DNA of 6,448 bases from SG8-41 sp032123035. Its GTDB lineage: Bacteria; Pseudomonadota; Gammaproteobacteria; Burkholderiales; SG8-41. Positions 1 through 6,433 of the stretch are shown in pieces; position 1 is the stretch's first letter, and each line of letters starts with the position of its first letter. The notes beneath the pieces were generated by a model. The model was not told the origin of the DNA. It saw only the letters and a list, made by a program, of their open reading frames with translations, and did no database searches. The translations under genes were made by a program, and so were the position numbers. Location of the stretch: the NCBI GenBank assembly GCA_032123035.1, contig JAQBFV010000105.1, positions 1-6,448 of the forward strand, given 5' to 3'.

Positions 1-260
1 CGCCGTTTACGCAGGGCCGGCCAGAAAGGGCGTGCTCGTGCCGACTCGGATAGCCGGTGAAGCCAACGTCGGAGATTCTCGACTGGAGAGAATCAGGCTG
101 TGCGGGGCATAAAACGAATGTTGCGGGCGCCGGGTTGGAACAGCGCCAGGCTAGAGTGAAAGGGACTCGGGAGAGGTTGATCGCACCGGTCGCCGGAAAT
201 GCTTGGGCGGCGCAGGGGAAAAGGCGATGACGATGGCGTCGCGCAGGCGCCGGCTAGCGC
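1..260. other. Left flank without a supported gene
   Basis: I see no convincing gene here. One plus-strand frame is open from the window edge to a TAA at 110-112 (about 36 codons), so the 3' end of an incoming gene is possible. However, its third-position composition is much less GC-biased than the two real genes and I do not recognise the peptide. The stretch contains a hairpin with 7-bp perfect arms (GATTCTC at 74-80, GAGAATC at 88-94, 7-nt loop) and a weaker one (GGCGC at 126-130, GCGCC at 143-147). Neither is followed by a T-run on either strand, so neither is a standard intrinsic terminator. On the minus strand, about 20 nt past the regulator stop, an imperfect stem (242 to 224) precedes a run of only four T. 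This is at best a poor terminator. Confidence 0.5.
74..94. repeat. Short perfect hairpin, GATTCTC / GAGAATC
   Basis: Two 7-bp complementary arms flank a 7-nt loop. The hairpin lies about 170 bp beyond the stop of the minus-strand regulator gene. It lacks a T-tract on both strands, so a role as intrinsic terminator is unsupported. It could be an RNA processing or 3'-end stabilising structure, part of a dispersed repeat, or chance. Confidence 0.35.
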
Positions 261-3200
261 TCAGGAAGGTTGCGAGATTTTGTCGTAGATCGCGCGCGTT
301 TCGGGCGAGGGTTCCACGCTCAATGCCGCTTGCAGTGCCCGGCGGCAACGGTTGTAGGTTTCCGCGGCTTCAGCGGTGCGGCCGAGCTGGGCGTAGCACT
401 GCATCAGACTGCGGTAGAGGCCTTCGGCGACGCTGTCGGCCTCGAGAGCGCGTTCGAGGAGATCCACCGCGCGCTCGGGTACTTCCGCCTGCAGCAGATA
501 GCGGCACGCTTCGCCGACGGCGCGCGAGAAGCGATGCCGCGCCCGCTCGCGCAGCGGCAGACTCCACGGCTCATCGGGCTCGTTGCCGAGAAAGGCCCCC
601 TGGTAGAGCGCGATCAGCCGCTCGCAGAATTTCATGAGGTGGTCCCGGTCGACGTGCTCGCGAGGGCGCCGGAGTTCCTGTTCGATACGCGCGGCAGTTT
701 GTTCGAACGCCCACGTGTCGACCCAGACGAAATGCCCGTCGAGCGTGACCTTGCCCTCGGACAGCACCAGAACCCGGTCCTCGCCGAGGAGCTTGCGCAG
801 CCGGTGCAGGGTGCTCGTGAACGAGCGGTGCGCGGAGTCGCCATCGATGCGGGGCCAGAGCGCTTCGGTTATGCGCTCCTCGCTCACCTCACGGCCGCCG
901 CGCGCGATCACGACTTTGAGGAAATCGAGCGGACGCTTTTGCGCCTTGCCGGCGAACGTGAGCGGAGTGCCGGCGCGCAGGAGCCGGAATGCGCCAAAGG
1001 TGTTTACGCGGATCGGCCACGGCCAATCGCCCAACGCCTGCTGCGATGCATCGAGGGCCAGGCCGTGCGTGCGAATGATGACGGACACGAACTCGCGCTC
1101 GATGCCGGCTTCGAGGGCATGGCTGCACAGCCGCGCCAGCATGTCCGGCCGCCACAGCAGAAAGCTCACGAAATGGCGCGGCTTGCCCAGCTCGAGGGCC
1201 AGCTTGAGCGCGCGCAAGCCCGAGCGTGGGCGGCGGTCGCTTTCGAGGCCGACATAGGCGTAGGTCATCAGCCCCGTGAACTCGAGCAGATGGTTGTTAA
1301 TGTGCCGCGCGATGTCGTAGACCTGTTGGTAGTGCGAGAGCGCATTGCGGACCTCGTCGCCCTCGTAGAGCACGTGGGCCGCGGCCATGCGGCACAACGC
1401 CTCGAAATGCGGACTGCCGACCTCTACCGCCGCCGTGATTGCAAGCCGCTGATGCTGGTAAGCCTTCATCCTGTCGCGCTTGAGCAACGCGAGCCAGGTC
1501 GCGAACAGCTGATGCAGGCACGTGTCGAAGCGCGCCCGTGGCGTGGGCAACGATGTCGACTCGTCCAACATCTTTTGCGCGGTCTCGGTGTCGCCCGTCA
1601 TGAGAGCGCCGCCCGCGCCATAAGCGAGGAGCTGGTGCGTCACCACGTGCGCGCCGGTAGCGCGCTCGATCTCGAGCCCTTCCTTGACCGATCGCAGGCA
1701 GGCTTCAGTTTGGGCCGTCAGCGTGTAGTAGTGCGCCTCGGTGAGCTTGAGCATGCCGAGCTGAAAGGGCGAGACCTCGTGCTGCGCTACGATGGCCTGC
1801 ATGCCCTGGATCACCGACCAGGCTTTGGGAAAATGACCGGACCACATGATGCCGAGCGCGACGCGGGTTTCGACGTGCAGCCTCAGATTCGGATCGGGCT
1901 GCGTAATCGAGGCGGCGTAGGCCCGCTCGACCCAGCGCTGGATGTCGGGGTGCTGTGACTGCCGCACGATCATCGAGGCGGACAGGCTGCTCGCGACGCG
2001 GGCCTCGAGCGCGCCCGACAGCAGCTCGGGGTGCTCGCGGAGGATCTCGACTGTGTACGCGATCCAGCGGTCAAGCAGCGAGAAGTCATCGATCTCGTAC
2101 AGGATCGCATCCATTGCGCCCAAGCAGGTCAGCAGCAACCCCTTGAGGTCCGGCTCGCGCTGCGCGCGAAAAAGGTCGTAGGCTTGTTCATGGAGAAGCC
2201 GGCTTTCCCGCGGCGAGATCGAGACGCGGATCACGGCGAGCCAGTACACCGTCCACGGATGCTGATGCTGTACTTCCTTGGGCAGAACGTTGATCCACTG
2301 GGCAAGGGTCTCGCCCATGCCGCGGTCGAGCATGGTGCCGGCATGCGTTTCGATGATCGAGACGACGCGCTGCCAGTCGCCGTTCTCCCGCAGCAGCGCC
2401 ACGGCCTCGGCGAGCCGCTGCTCGGTGAGAAGCAGTTCCGCCGACTGTCGCATCAGCCGCGTGCGATGATCTTTGTCGAGGACCTCGTTGGCGCGCGCGA
2501 GGAGAAACTCGCGCATGAGCGGGTGGTACTCATAAATAGGCTCTGGCCGCGCCTGCTTCAGAGCCATGAAGTAATTGTTGCGATAGAGCTCGGCGAGAAT
2601 CGAGCCGCTATTCGCGTTTCCGGTCAGTTCCTGCGCCATTGCCGCGGTCATTTGTGGCAGGTACGCGGTCGTCAGCATGAGCTCGCGGGTGTTCGCATCC
2701 GTCTTTTGAAAGATCTCGCCTGCGAGGTAGTCGAAAACAAGTTGCGGCGTGGACAGGTCGGGTGGCGCCGCGAGCGATCCGTAGGTGGGCGCCTGCTGCA
2801 TCATTAGCACCAGCCCTGCAGCCCAGCCCTGCGTCCTTTCATAGAATTCGACGAGCGCCTCGGGCGCAAGCTGCAAGCCGCGTTGCGCCACGATCGCGTT
2901 GGACTCCTCCTGCGTGAGACGCAACTCCCGCCAGCCAATGACCTCCATCGCGCGGTTTGCGCGCAGCCGCGCCATCGAGGCGGGCGGATCGCTGCGGCTG
3001 ATGAGGACGACCGATCCACCGGGCGGGACTTCCCCCAGTGCGATGCGCATGACCTCATGAAACGCGGACTGGGCCGGCACCTCGTGGTAGCCGTCGAAGA
3101 CGATGGCGAAAGGGGTCCCCAGGCGTTGATAAAGCGCCTGGAAATAACGGCGCGTGAAGACGGGCAGTCCGGCGTGGTATTCGGGCGCGAGCTGGGGCAG

Positions 3201-3494
3201 GCGCGGTGTCTTGCGCTTGGCCAGCTCGGCCGTGGCAACGTCGAGATAATAGAAGAAGGAAGCGACGTCGGTCTCGCCCTCGTCCAGCTGGTACCAAAGC
3301 GCGGGCAGCTTGCGATGCTCGAGGTAGCTCGCAGCGAGCGCTGTCTTGCCGCAGCCGGGGGGACCCGTGATCCACACGATGGCGCTGTTGCGCGCCTGGT
3401 CGAGCAGGTGAAACAAGCGCTCGCGCGGGATGATGCCGGAGAGACTCGGCCGCGTGGTCTTGGCGAACGAGACAACAGGATGGTTAGCAGCCAT
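261..3494 (-). CDS. MalT-like STAND ATPase transcriptional regulator with C-terminal winged helix and BTAD
   Basis: This is probably a cytoplasmic, ligand-responsive transcription activator of 1077 residues. The N-terminus resembles MalT/LAL regulators: Walker A GPPGCGKT at 44-51, Walker B FAIVFDGYHEV at 129-139 (Asp134), a sensor-like LISRSDPP at 164-171, and the conserved TQGWAAGL at 221-228. Residues from about 240 to 820 look alpha-helical and TPR-like, the part that in MalT-type proteins binds inducer. MalT ends in a LuxR helix-turn-helix. This protein instead has an OmpR/SARP-type winged helix (about 828-925, with HRSFTSTLHRLRKLLG at 889-904) followed by a BTAD (about 930-1077, with DEPWSLPLRER around Trp977 and a terminal VEPSPETRAIY). 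The ATG at 3494 is the only early in-frame start I see; its ribosome site is weak (GGG about 8 nt upstream). It is divergent from fadE across 437 bp, so control of fadE and of itself is plausible but inferred. The ligand is unknown. No frameshift or missing NTPase motif is seen. Confidence 0.93.
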   Translation of the reverse strand: MAANHPVVSFAKTTRPSLSGIIPRERLFHLLDQARNSAIVWITGPPGCGKTALAASYLEHRKLPALWYQLDEGETDVASFFYYLDVATAELAKRKTPRLPQLAPEYHAGLPVFTRRYFQALYQRLGTPFAIVFDGYHEVPAQSAFHEVMRIALGEVPPGGSVVLISRSDPPASMARLRANRAMEVIGWRELRLTQEESNAIVAQRGLQLAPEALVEFYERTQGWAAGLVLMMQQAPTYGSLAAPPDLSTPQLVFDYLAGEIFQKTDANTRELMLTTAYLPQMTAAMAQELTGNANSGSILAELYRNNYFMALKQARPEPIYEYHPLMREFLLARANEVLDKDHRTRLMRQSAELLLTEQRLAEAVALLRENGDWQRVVSIIETHAGTMLDRGMGETLAQWINVLPKEVQHQHPWTVYWLAVIRVSISPRESRLLHEQAYDLFRAQREPDLKGLLLTCLGAMDAILYEIDDFSLLDRWIAYTVEILREHPELLSGALEARVASSLSASMIVRQSQHPDIQRWVERAYAASITQPDPNLRLHVETRVALGIMWSGHFPKAWSVIQGMQAIVAQHEVSPFQLGMLKLTEAHYYTLTAQTEACLRSVKEGLEIERATGAHVVTHQLLAYGAGGALMTGDTETAQKMLDESTSLPTPRARFDTCLHQLFATWLALLKRDRMKAYQHQRLAITAAVEVGSPHFEALCRMAAAHVLYEGDEVRNALSHYQQVYDIARHINNHLLEFTGLMTYAYVGLESDRRPRSGLRALKLALELGKPRHFVSFLLWRPDMLARLCSHALEAGIEREFVSVIIRTHGLALDASQQALGDWPWPIRVNTFGAFRLLRAGTPLTFAGKAQKRPLDFLKVVIARGGREVSEERITEALWPRIDGDSAHRSFTSTLHRLRKLLGEDRVLVLSEGKVTLDGHFVWVDTWAFEQTAARIEQELRRPREHVDRDHLMKFCERLIALYQGAFLGNEPDEPWSLPLRERARHRFSRAVGEACRYLLQAEVPERAVDLLERALEADSVAEGLYRSLMQCYAQLGRTAEAAETYNRCRRALQAALSVEPSPETRAIYDKISQPS

Positions 3495-3513
3495 CTCAAA
3501 AACCCAAAATGGA

Positions 3514-3605
3514 GCCGCCCATGAACGCCGATGGACGCCGATCAGAAAGAAGTGTATTGATTGTTGTAGGTTTTCTGTCCGCGTTCATCTGTGTTTATCC
3601 GCGGC
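3514..3605. repeat. Degenerate inverted repeat built from 10-bp units (REP-like)
   Basis: The left arm (3514-3548) and the reverse complement of the right arm (3572-3605) match at about 27 of 35 positions with one gap, around a loop of about 23 nt. Each arm is itself a tandem of a 10-bp unit: GAACGCCGAT then GGACGCCGAT at 3523-3542, and GCGTTCATCT then GTGTTTATCC at 3581-3600. Dispersed sequences of the type 'gaacgcagat / aacacagatg' are, from memory, common between genes in proteobacterial genomes, which supports a repeat family rather than a gene-specific site. It ends about 20 bp upstream of the regulator ATG, so it may lie in that gene's 5' leader. A T-rich tract (3613-3626) follows it on the plus strand, giving a terminator-like look, but there is no plus-strand gene ahead of it. 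Confidence 0.6.
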
Positions 3606-3693
3606 GAATAGTGTTTTTCTTTTTTTGAGACACGTTTCAGTCACTGGTGACGCGAAGGCGGTGCTCGGCCCTCGTTGTTTGGTTTTATTCTAG

Positions 3694-3822
3694 CCGTTAA
3701 CCCGTTATCCCAGACGGCGCACCCATCCTCGCGGTCATCCGCGACGATAACCGACGCGTAAAGCTTATGGCTATAACCCATTCCGGAGGCTAATCGTAAA
3801 ACGTCGGTAACTCAACGGGTTA
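3694..3822. promoter_or_regulatory. Cluster of TAACCC[G/A]TT motifs upstream of fadE, possible activator sites
   Basis: A ten-base motif appears three times: TAACCCGTTA at 3698-3707 (plus), TAACCCATTC at 3774-3783 (plus, 7 of 10), and TAACCCGTTG on the minus strand from 3822 to 3813 (9 of 10). The first copy is an interrupted palindrome (TAAC-CC-GTTA) and sits in a tandem CCGTTAAC/CCGTTATC (3694-3709). The third copy lies about 51-60 bp before the proposed fadE start, just upstream of the -35, a usual place for an activator. SARP-type winged-helix/BTAD proteins are known to bind direct repeats, so the divergent regulator is a candidate binder. This assignment is inference. Confidence 0.35.
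3725..3748. promoter_or_regulatory. 24-bp dyad, possible operator
   Basis: Left arm ATCCTCGCGG (3725-3734) and right arm CCGCGACGAT (3739-3748) are complementary at 9 of 10 positions around a 4-nt TCAT spacer; the inner six pairs are perfect. The dyad is centred about 136 bp upstream of the proposed fadE transcription start, within the divergent region, as expected for a dimeric regulator site. It could also form an RNA hairpin if transcribed on the minus strand in a long regulator leader. No T-run follows, so it is not a typical terminator. The binding protein is unknown. Confidence 0.4.
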
Positions 3823-3836
3823 TGGGGACGAACTGG

Positions 3837-3866
3837 TTGCTTGCCACGGGTAGCCGCGTGTATGCT
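3837..3866 (+). promoter_or_regulatory. Candidate sigma70 promoter of fadE
   Basis: TTGCTT (3837-3842) matches the -35 consensus at four of six positions. It is followed after 18 bp by TATGCT (3861-3866), also four of six in the -10 box. Transcription would start near 3873 and give a leader of about 59 nt ahead of the fadE ATG. A TTGCCA at 3841-3846 is an alternative -35 but would leave only 14 bp of spacing. The weak boxes fit an activator-dependent promoter. Confidence 0.45.
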
Positions 3867-3921
3867 GGCGGCGTCATGCGCTGCGGCTTCACATTGCGCT
3901 CGGTGCTGGAAACGGAAAAAC

Positions 3922-3926
3922 AAGGA
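3922..3926 (+). promoter_or_regulatory. Ribosome binding site of fadE
   Basis: AAGGA lies 5 nt before the ATG at 3932 and is the only good Shine-Dalgarno match nearby. It supports this start, which also gives the N-terminal hydrophobic segment expected of FadE. Upstream ATGs at 3862 and 3876 are out of frame. Confidence 0.7.
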
Positions 3927-3931
3927 CAAGC

Positions 3932-6433
3932 ATGAGCACGCTGTTCATTATTCTCGCCGCAGTGGGACTGCTCGGATTTCTCGCTTACCACCGCCTGCCC
4001 GCGCTCGCCTGGACGATCGCGATCACGATTGGCCTTTTTTTGTTGACTGCCTACTCCGGCTGGTCGCCGGTATTGCTCGCGGCGCTTTGGGTCGTTTTCA
4101 TCGCGGGCGCACTGTTCGGCAATCCTACGCGGCTGCGGCGCGAGCGAATCAGCCGGCCACTGTTGGCGGTGTTCCGGCGCATCCTGCCGCAGGTGTCGCA
4201 GACGGAGCAGGATGCGCTCGAAGCCGGGACAGTGTGGTGGGACGGGGAGCTTTTCAGCGGCAACCCGGACTGGAACAAGCTGCTCGGCTATCCGAAGCCC
4301 ACGCTCTCGGCGGATGAGCAGGCTTTTCTCGACGGGCCGGTCGAAGAACTATGCCGGATGTTGAACGACTGGCAAGTGACCCACGAGCTTCGCGACCTGC
4401 CGCCGCAGGCGTGGCAGTTCATCAGGGAGAAGGGTTTCATCGGCCTGATCATCCCGAAGCAGTACGGCGGGCTCGGTTTCTCCGCACTGGCGCACTCCGA
4501 GATCGTCATGAAGCTCACCACCCGCGCGAGTACCGCGGCCATCACCGTCATGGTGCCCAACTCACTCGGGCCCGCGGAGCTGCTGCTGCATTACGGAACA
4601 ACGGCGCAGAAGGACTACTACCTGCCACGGCTCGCGCAAGGTCTCGAGGTCCCGTGCTTTGCACTGACCAATCCCGAAGCGGGCTCGGACGCGGGCGCCA
4701 TTCCTGATTTCGGTATCGTGTGCCGCGGCGAGTGGGAGGGGCGCACGGATGTCCTCGGCATTCGTCTCACCTGGGAAAAGCGCTACATCACACTCGCGCC
4801 CGTGGCAACGCTCCTCGGCCTTGCCTTCCAGCTCTACGATCCGGACCACGTTCTTGGCGAGCAGGAGGACCTCGGCATCACGCTCGCGCTGATTCCCACG
4901 GACACGCCCGGCGTGCGGGTGGGACGACGGCACCTGCCGCTCGACGCCGCGTTCATGAACGGCCCGACGTGGGGCAAGGACGTGTTCGTGCCTATGGATC
5001 ACGTGATCGGGGGCGTGGATTACGTCGGCCAGGGCTGGAAAATGCTCATGAACGCCCTCGCGGCCGGCCGCTCGATCTCGCTGCCCGCCAATAGCTGTGG
5101 CACCGCCAAGATGTGCGCGTTGACGACCGGGGCCTATGGGCGTGTCCGTCAGCAGTTCCGTGTTTCTATCGGGCGATTCGAAGGCGTCGAGGAGGCCATC
5201 GCGCGCATCGGCGGCAATGCCTATCTCATGGAGGCAGCCCGCGTGATGACCGCTGGTGCGGTGGACCTCGGCGAGAAGCCCGCGGTCGTCTCCGCCATCG
5301 TCAAGTACCATCTGACCGAACGCGCACGGCAGACGATCAATGATGCAATGGACGTGCACGGTGGCAAGGGCATCTGCATGGGCCCGAACAACTATCTTGC
5401 GCGGGGCTATCAGCAGACCCCGATCGCGATCACGGTCGAAGGGGCCAATATCCTCACGCGCTCGATGATCATCTTCGGGCAGGGCGCAATCCGGGGGCAC
5501 CCCTACGTGCTCAGGGAAATTGCGGCGACGCAGGAGAGCGATCCCGAACAGGCCGTGCGCGACCTGGACGCAGCGTTTTTCGGCCATCTCCTGTTCATCG
5601 CTTCGAACAAGGCGCGCGCAATCTGGCTGGGGCTGACTGGCGCCCGCTTGATGCCGGCACCGGGCGACCGGCACATGCGCCGCTATTTTCAGAAAATCAC
5701 GCGGCTGTCCGCTGGGTTTGCGCTCATGGCGGATGTTTCCATGTTCCTGCTCGGCGGCGCGCTCAAGCGCCGCGAGCGGCTCTCCGCCAGGCTCGGCGAC
5801 ATCCTCAGCAATCTCTATCTCGCGTGCGCCGCACTCAAGCGCTACGATGACAGCGGCCGGCCGCACGACGATCTGCCATTGCTGCACTGGTCGGTGCAGG
5901 ATGCGCTCAATCGCGTGGAAGACGCGTTCTACGGGCTTTTCGCAAACCTGCCCAACCGAATCGTGGCGTTGGGCGTCAAGTGGCTGCTGTTTCCGTACGG
6001 GCGGCAATTCCCGCCGCCATCCGACGAGCTGGGCCATCGTGTGGTCGGTCTGCTGCTCGAGCCTTCCCCTGCGCGCGAGCGGCTCACGGCGGGCGTGTTC
6101 ATGCCGCAGGACGAGAGCGAACCGATTGCGGCGTTGGAAGCCGCGCTGCACGCGGTCATTGCCACCGAGCCGATCGGGTCCAAGATTCGGGACGCGCGCG
6201 AGCAGGGCGTGATCGCTGGCCGTTTCCCCGACGAAATCATGGAAGAGGCTTTCAATAAGGGCGTCATCACGCTGGATGAAAAGGCCGCGATGGAGCGCGC
6301 ACGGATGCTGCGGCGGAAGGTGATCATGGTCGATGACTTTCCGCAGGATCTGGGCCGGACGGAGATCTATCAGACGACGCAGCCGGTCACCTTCGAAGCG
6401 CTGCGGGGCAGAATCGGAGCGCGTGAGTCGTGA
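3932..6433 (+). CDS. fadE: Acyl-CoA dehydrogenase FadE, membrane-associated long form
   Basis: This FAD enzyme oxidises acyl-CoA to trans-2-enoyl-CoA, the first step of each beta-oxidation cycle, passing electrons to an electron-transfer flavoprotein. The 833-residue product aligns in my reading along the whole length of E. coli FadE (814 residues). Three hydrophobic segments (about 3-19, 24-41, 46-62) would place it at the inner membrane. The acyl-CoA dehydrogenase core follows: EEQAFLDGPVEELCRM, VPNSLGP (208-214), CFALTNPEAGSDAG (242-255), TWEKRYIT (280-287), GQGWKM (from 366) and ITVEGANILTR, whose Glu503 aligns with the catalytic base of the family. From about 540 to 825 lies the FadE-specific C-terminal domain (DUF1974), with SRLGDILS-like and KRYDD motifs and a late VDDF. 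The gene is complete, with a good ribosome site. It stands alone in the window, divergent from a large regulator that may control it. The TGA stop lies within a 7-bp tandem repeat. Confidence 0.96.
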   Translation: MSTLFIILAAVGLLGFLAYHRLPALAWTIAITIGLFLLTAYSGWSPVLLAALWVVFIAGALFGNPTRLRRERISRPLLAVFRRILPQVSQTEQDALEAGTVWWDGELFSGNPDWNKLLGYPKPTLSADEQAFLDGPVEELCRMLNDWQVTHELRDLPPQAWQFIREKGFIGLIIPKQYGGLGFSALAHSEIVMKLTTRASTAAITVMVPNSLGPAELLLHYGTTAQKDYYLPRLAQGLEVPCFALTNPEAGSDAGAIPDFGIVCRGEWEGRTDVLGIRLTWEKRYITLAPVATLLGLAFQLYDPDHVLGEQEDLGITLALIPTDTPGVRVGRRHLPLDAAFMNGPTWGKDVFVPMDHVIGGVDYVGQGWKMLMNALAAGRSISLPANSCGTAKMCALTTGAYGRVRQQFRVSIGRFEGVEEAIARIGGNAYLMEAARVMTAGAVDLGEKPAVVSAIVKYHLTERARQTINDAMDVHGGKGICMGPNNYLARGYQQTPIAITVEGANILTRSMIIFGQGAIRGHPYVLREIAATQESDPEQAVRDLDAAFFGHLLFIASNKARAIWLGLTGARLMPAPGDRHMRRYFQKITRLSAGFALMADVSMFLLGGALKRRERLSARLGDILSNLYLACAALKRYDDSGRPHDDLPLLHWSVQDALNRVEDAFYGLFANLPNRIVALGVKWLLFPYGRQFPPPSDELGHRVVGLLLEPSPARERLTAGVFMPQDESEPIAALEAALHAVIATEPIGSKIRDAREQGVIAGRFPDEIMEEAFNKGVITLDEKAAMERARMLRRKVIMVDDFPQDLGRTEIYQTTQPVTFEALRGRIGARES

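Larger units (their letters stand above)
3495..3931. promoter_or_regulatory. Divergent intergenic control region between the regulator gene and fadE
   Basis: This 437-bp stretch separates two divergent start codons and holds no supported gene. It is more AT-rich in places than the genes, for example the T-tract at 3613-3626. From left to right it contains a degenerate inverted repeat (3514-3605), an interrupted GTCAC-TG-GTGAC palindrome (3640-3651), a tandem CCGTTAAC/CCGTTATC (3694-3709), a 24-bp dyad (3725-3748), further TAACCC-type motifs (3774-3822), and a fadE-facing promoter candidate (3837-3866). A promoter for the minus-strand regulator must also lie here. The best -10 I can see is TAGAAT (minus strand, 3692-3687), but it has no good -35 partner, so I do not call it. 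Confidence 0.8.

Noticed and set aside
1..112. Open plus-strand frame from the window edge to TAA at 110
   Set aside because: Only about 36 codons are visible, the third-position GC bias is weak relative to the real genes, and the peptide is unrecognised. An incoming gene end cannot be excluded.
219..242. Intrinsic terminator for the regulator gene
   Set aside because: On the minus strand the stem has a mismatch after four pairs and is followed by only four T then C residues, too weak to call.
151..348. 65-codon minus-strand frame overlapping the regulator 3' end
   Set aside because: It overlaps the BTAD coding end in another frame, and the part beyond the gene is unrecognised low-complexity sequence.
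270..1958. 562-codon open frame on the plus strand, antisense to the regulator
   Set aside because: It lies wholly inside the regulator gene, whose frame has recognisable domains. Long antisense frames are common in GC-rich genes, and its product resembles no family I know.
3430..3693. 87-codon plus-strand open frame spanning the intergenic inverted repeat
   Set aside because: It starts inside the regulator gene and its middle is a translation of the REP-like repeat, a well-known source of false small proteins. No ribosome site is seen.
3687..3715. Minus-strand promoter for the regulator with -10 TAGAAT
   Set aside because: The -10 is fair, but nothing resembling TTGACA lies 16-18 bp upstream, so the site is not distinguishable from background.
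3831..3846. FadR-like operator (AACTGGTT...)
   Set aside because: Only one half resembles the E. coli FadR site. The other half-site is absent.
4562..6151. 529-codon open frame on the minus strand, antisense to fadE
   Set aside because: The plus-strand frame is unambiguously FadE. The antisense product is rich in Arg, His, Glu and Ala without recognisable motifs, as expected of a GC-rich shadow.
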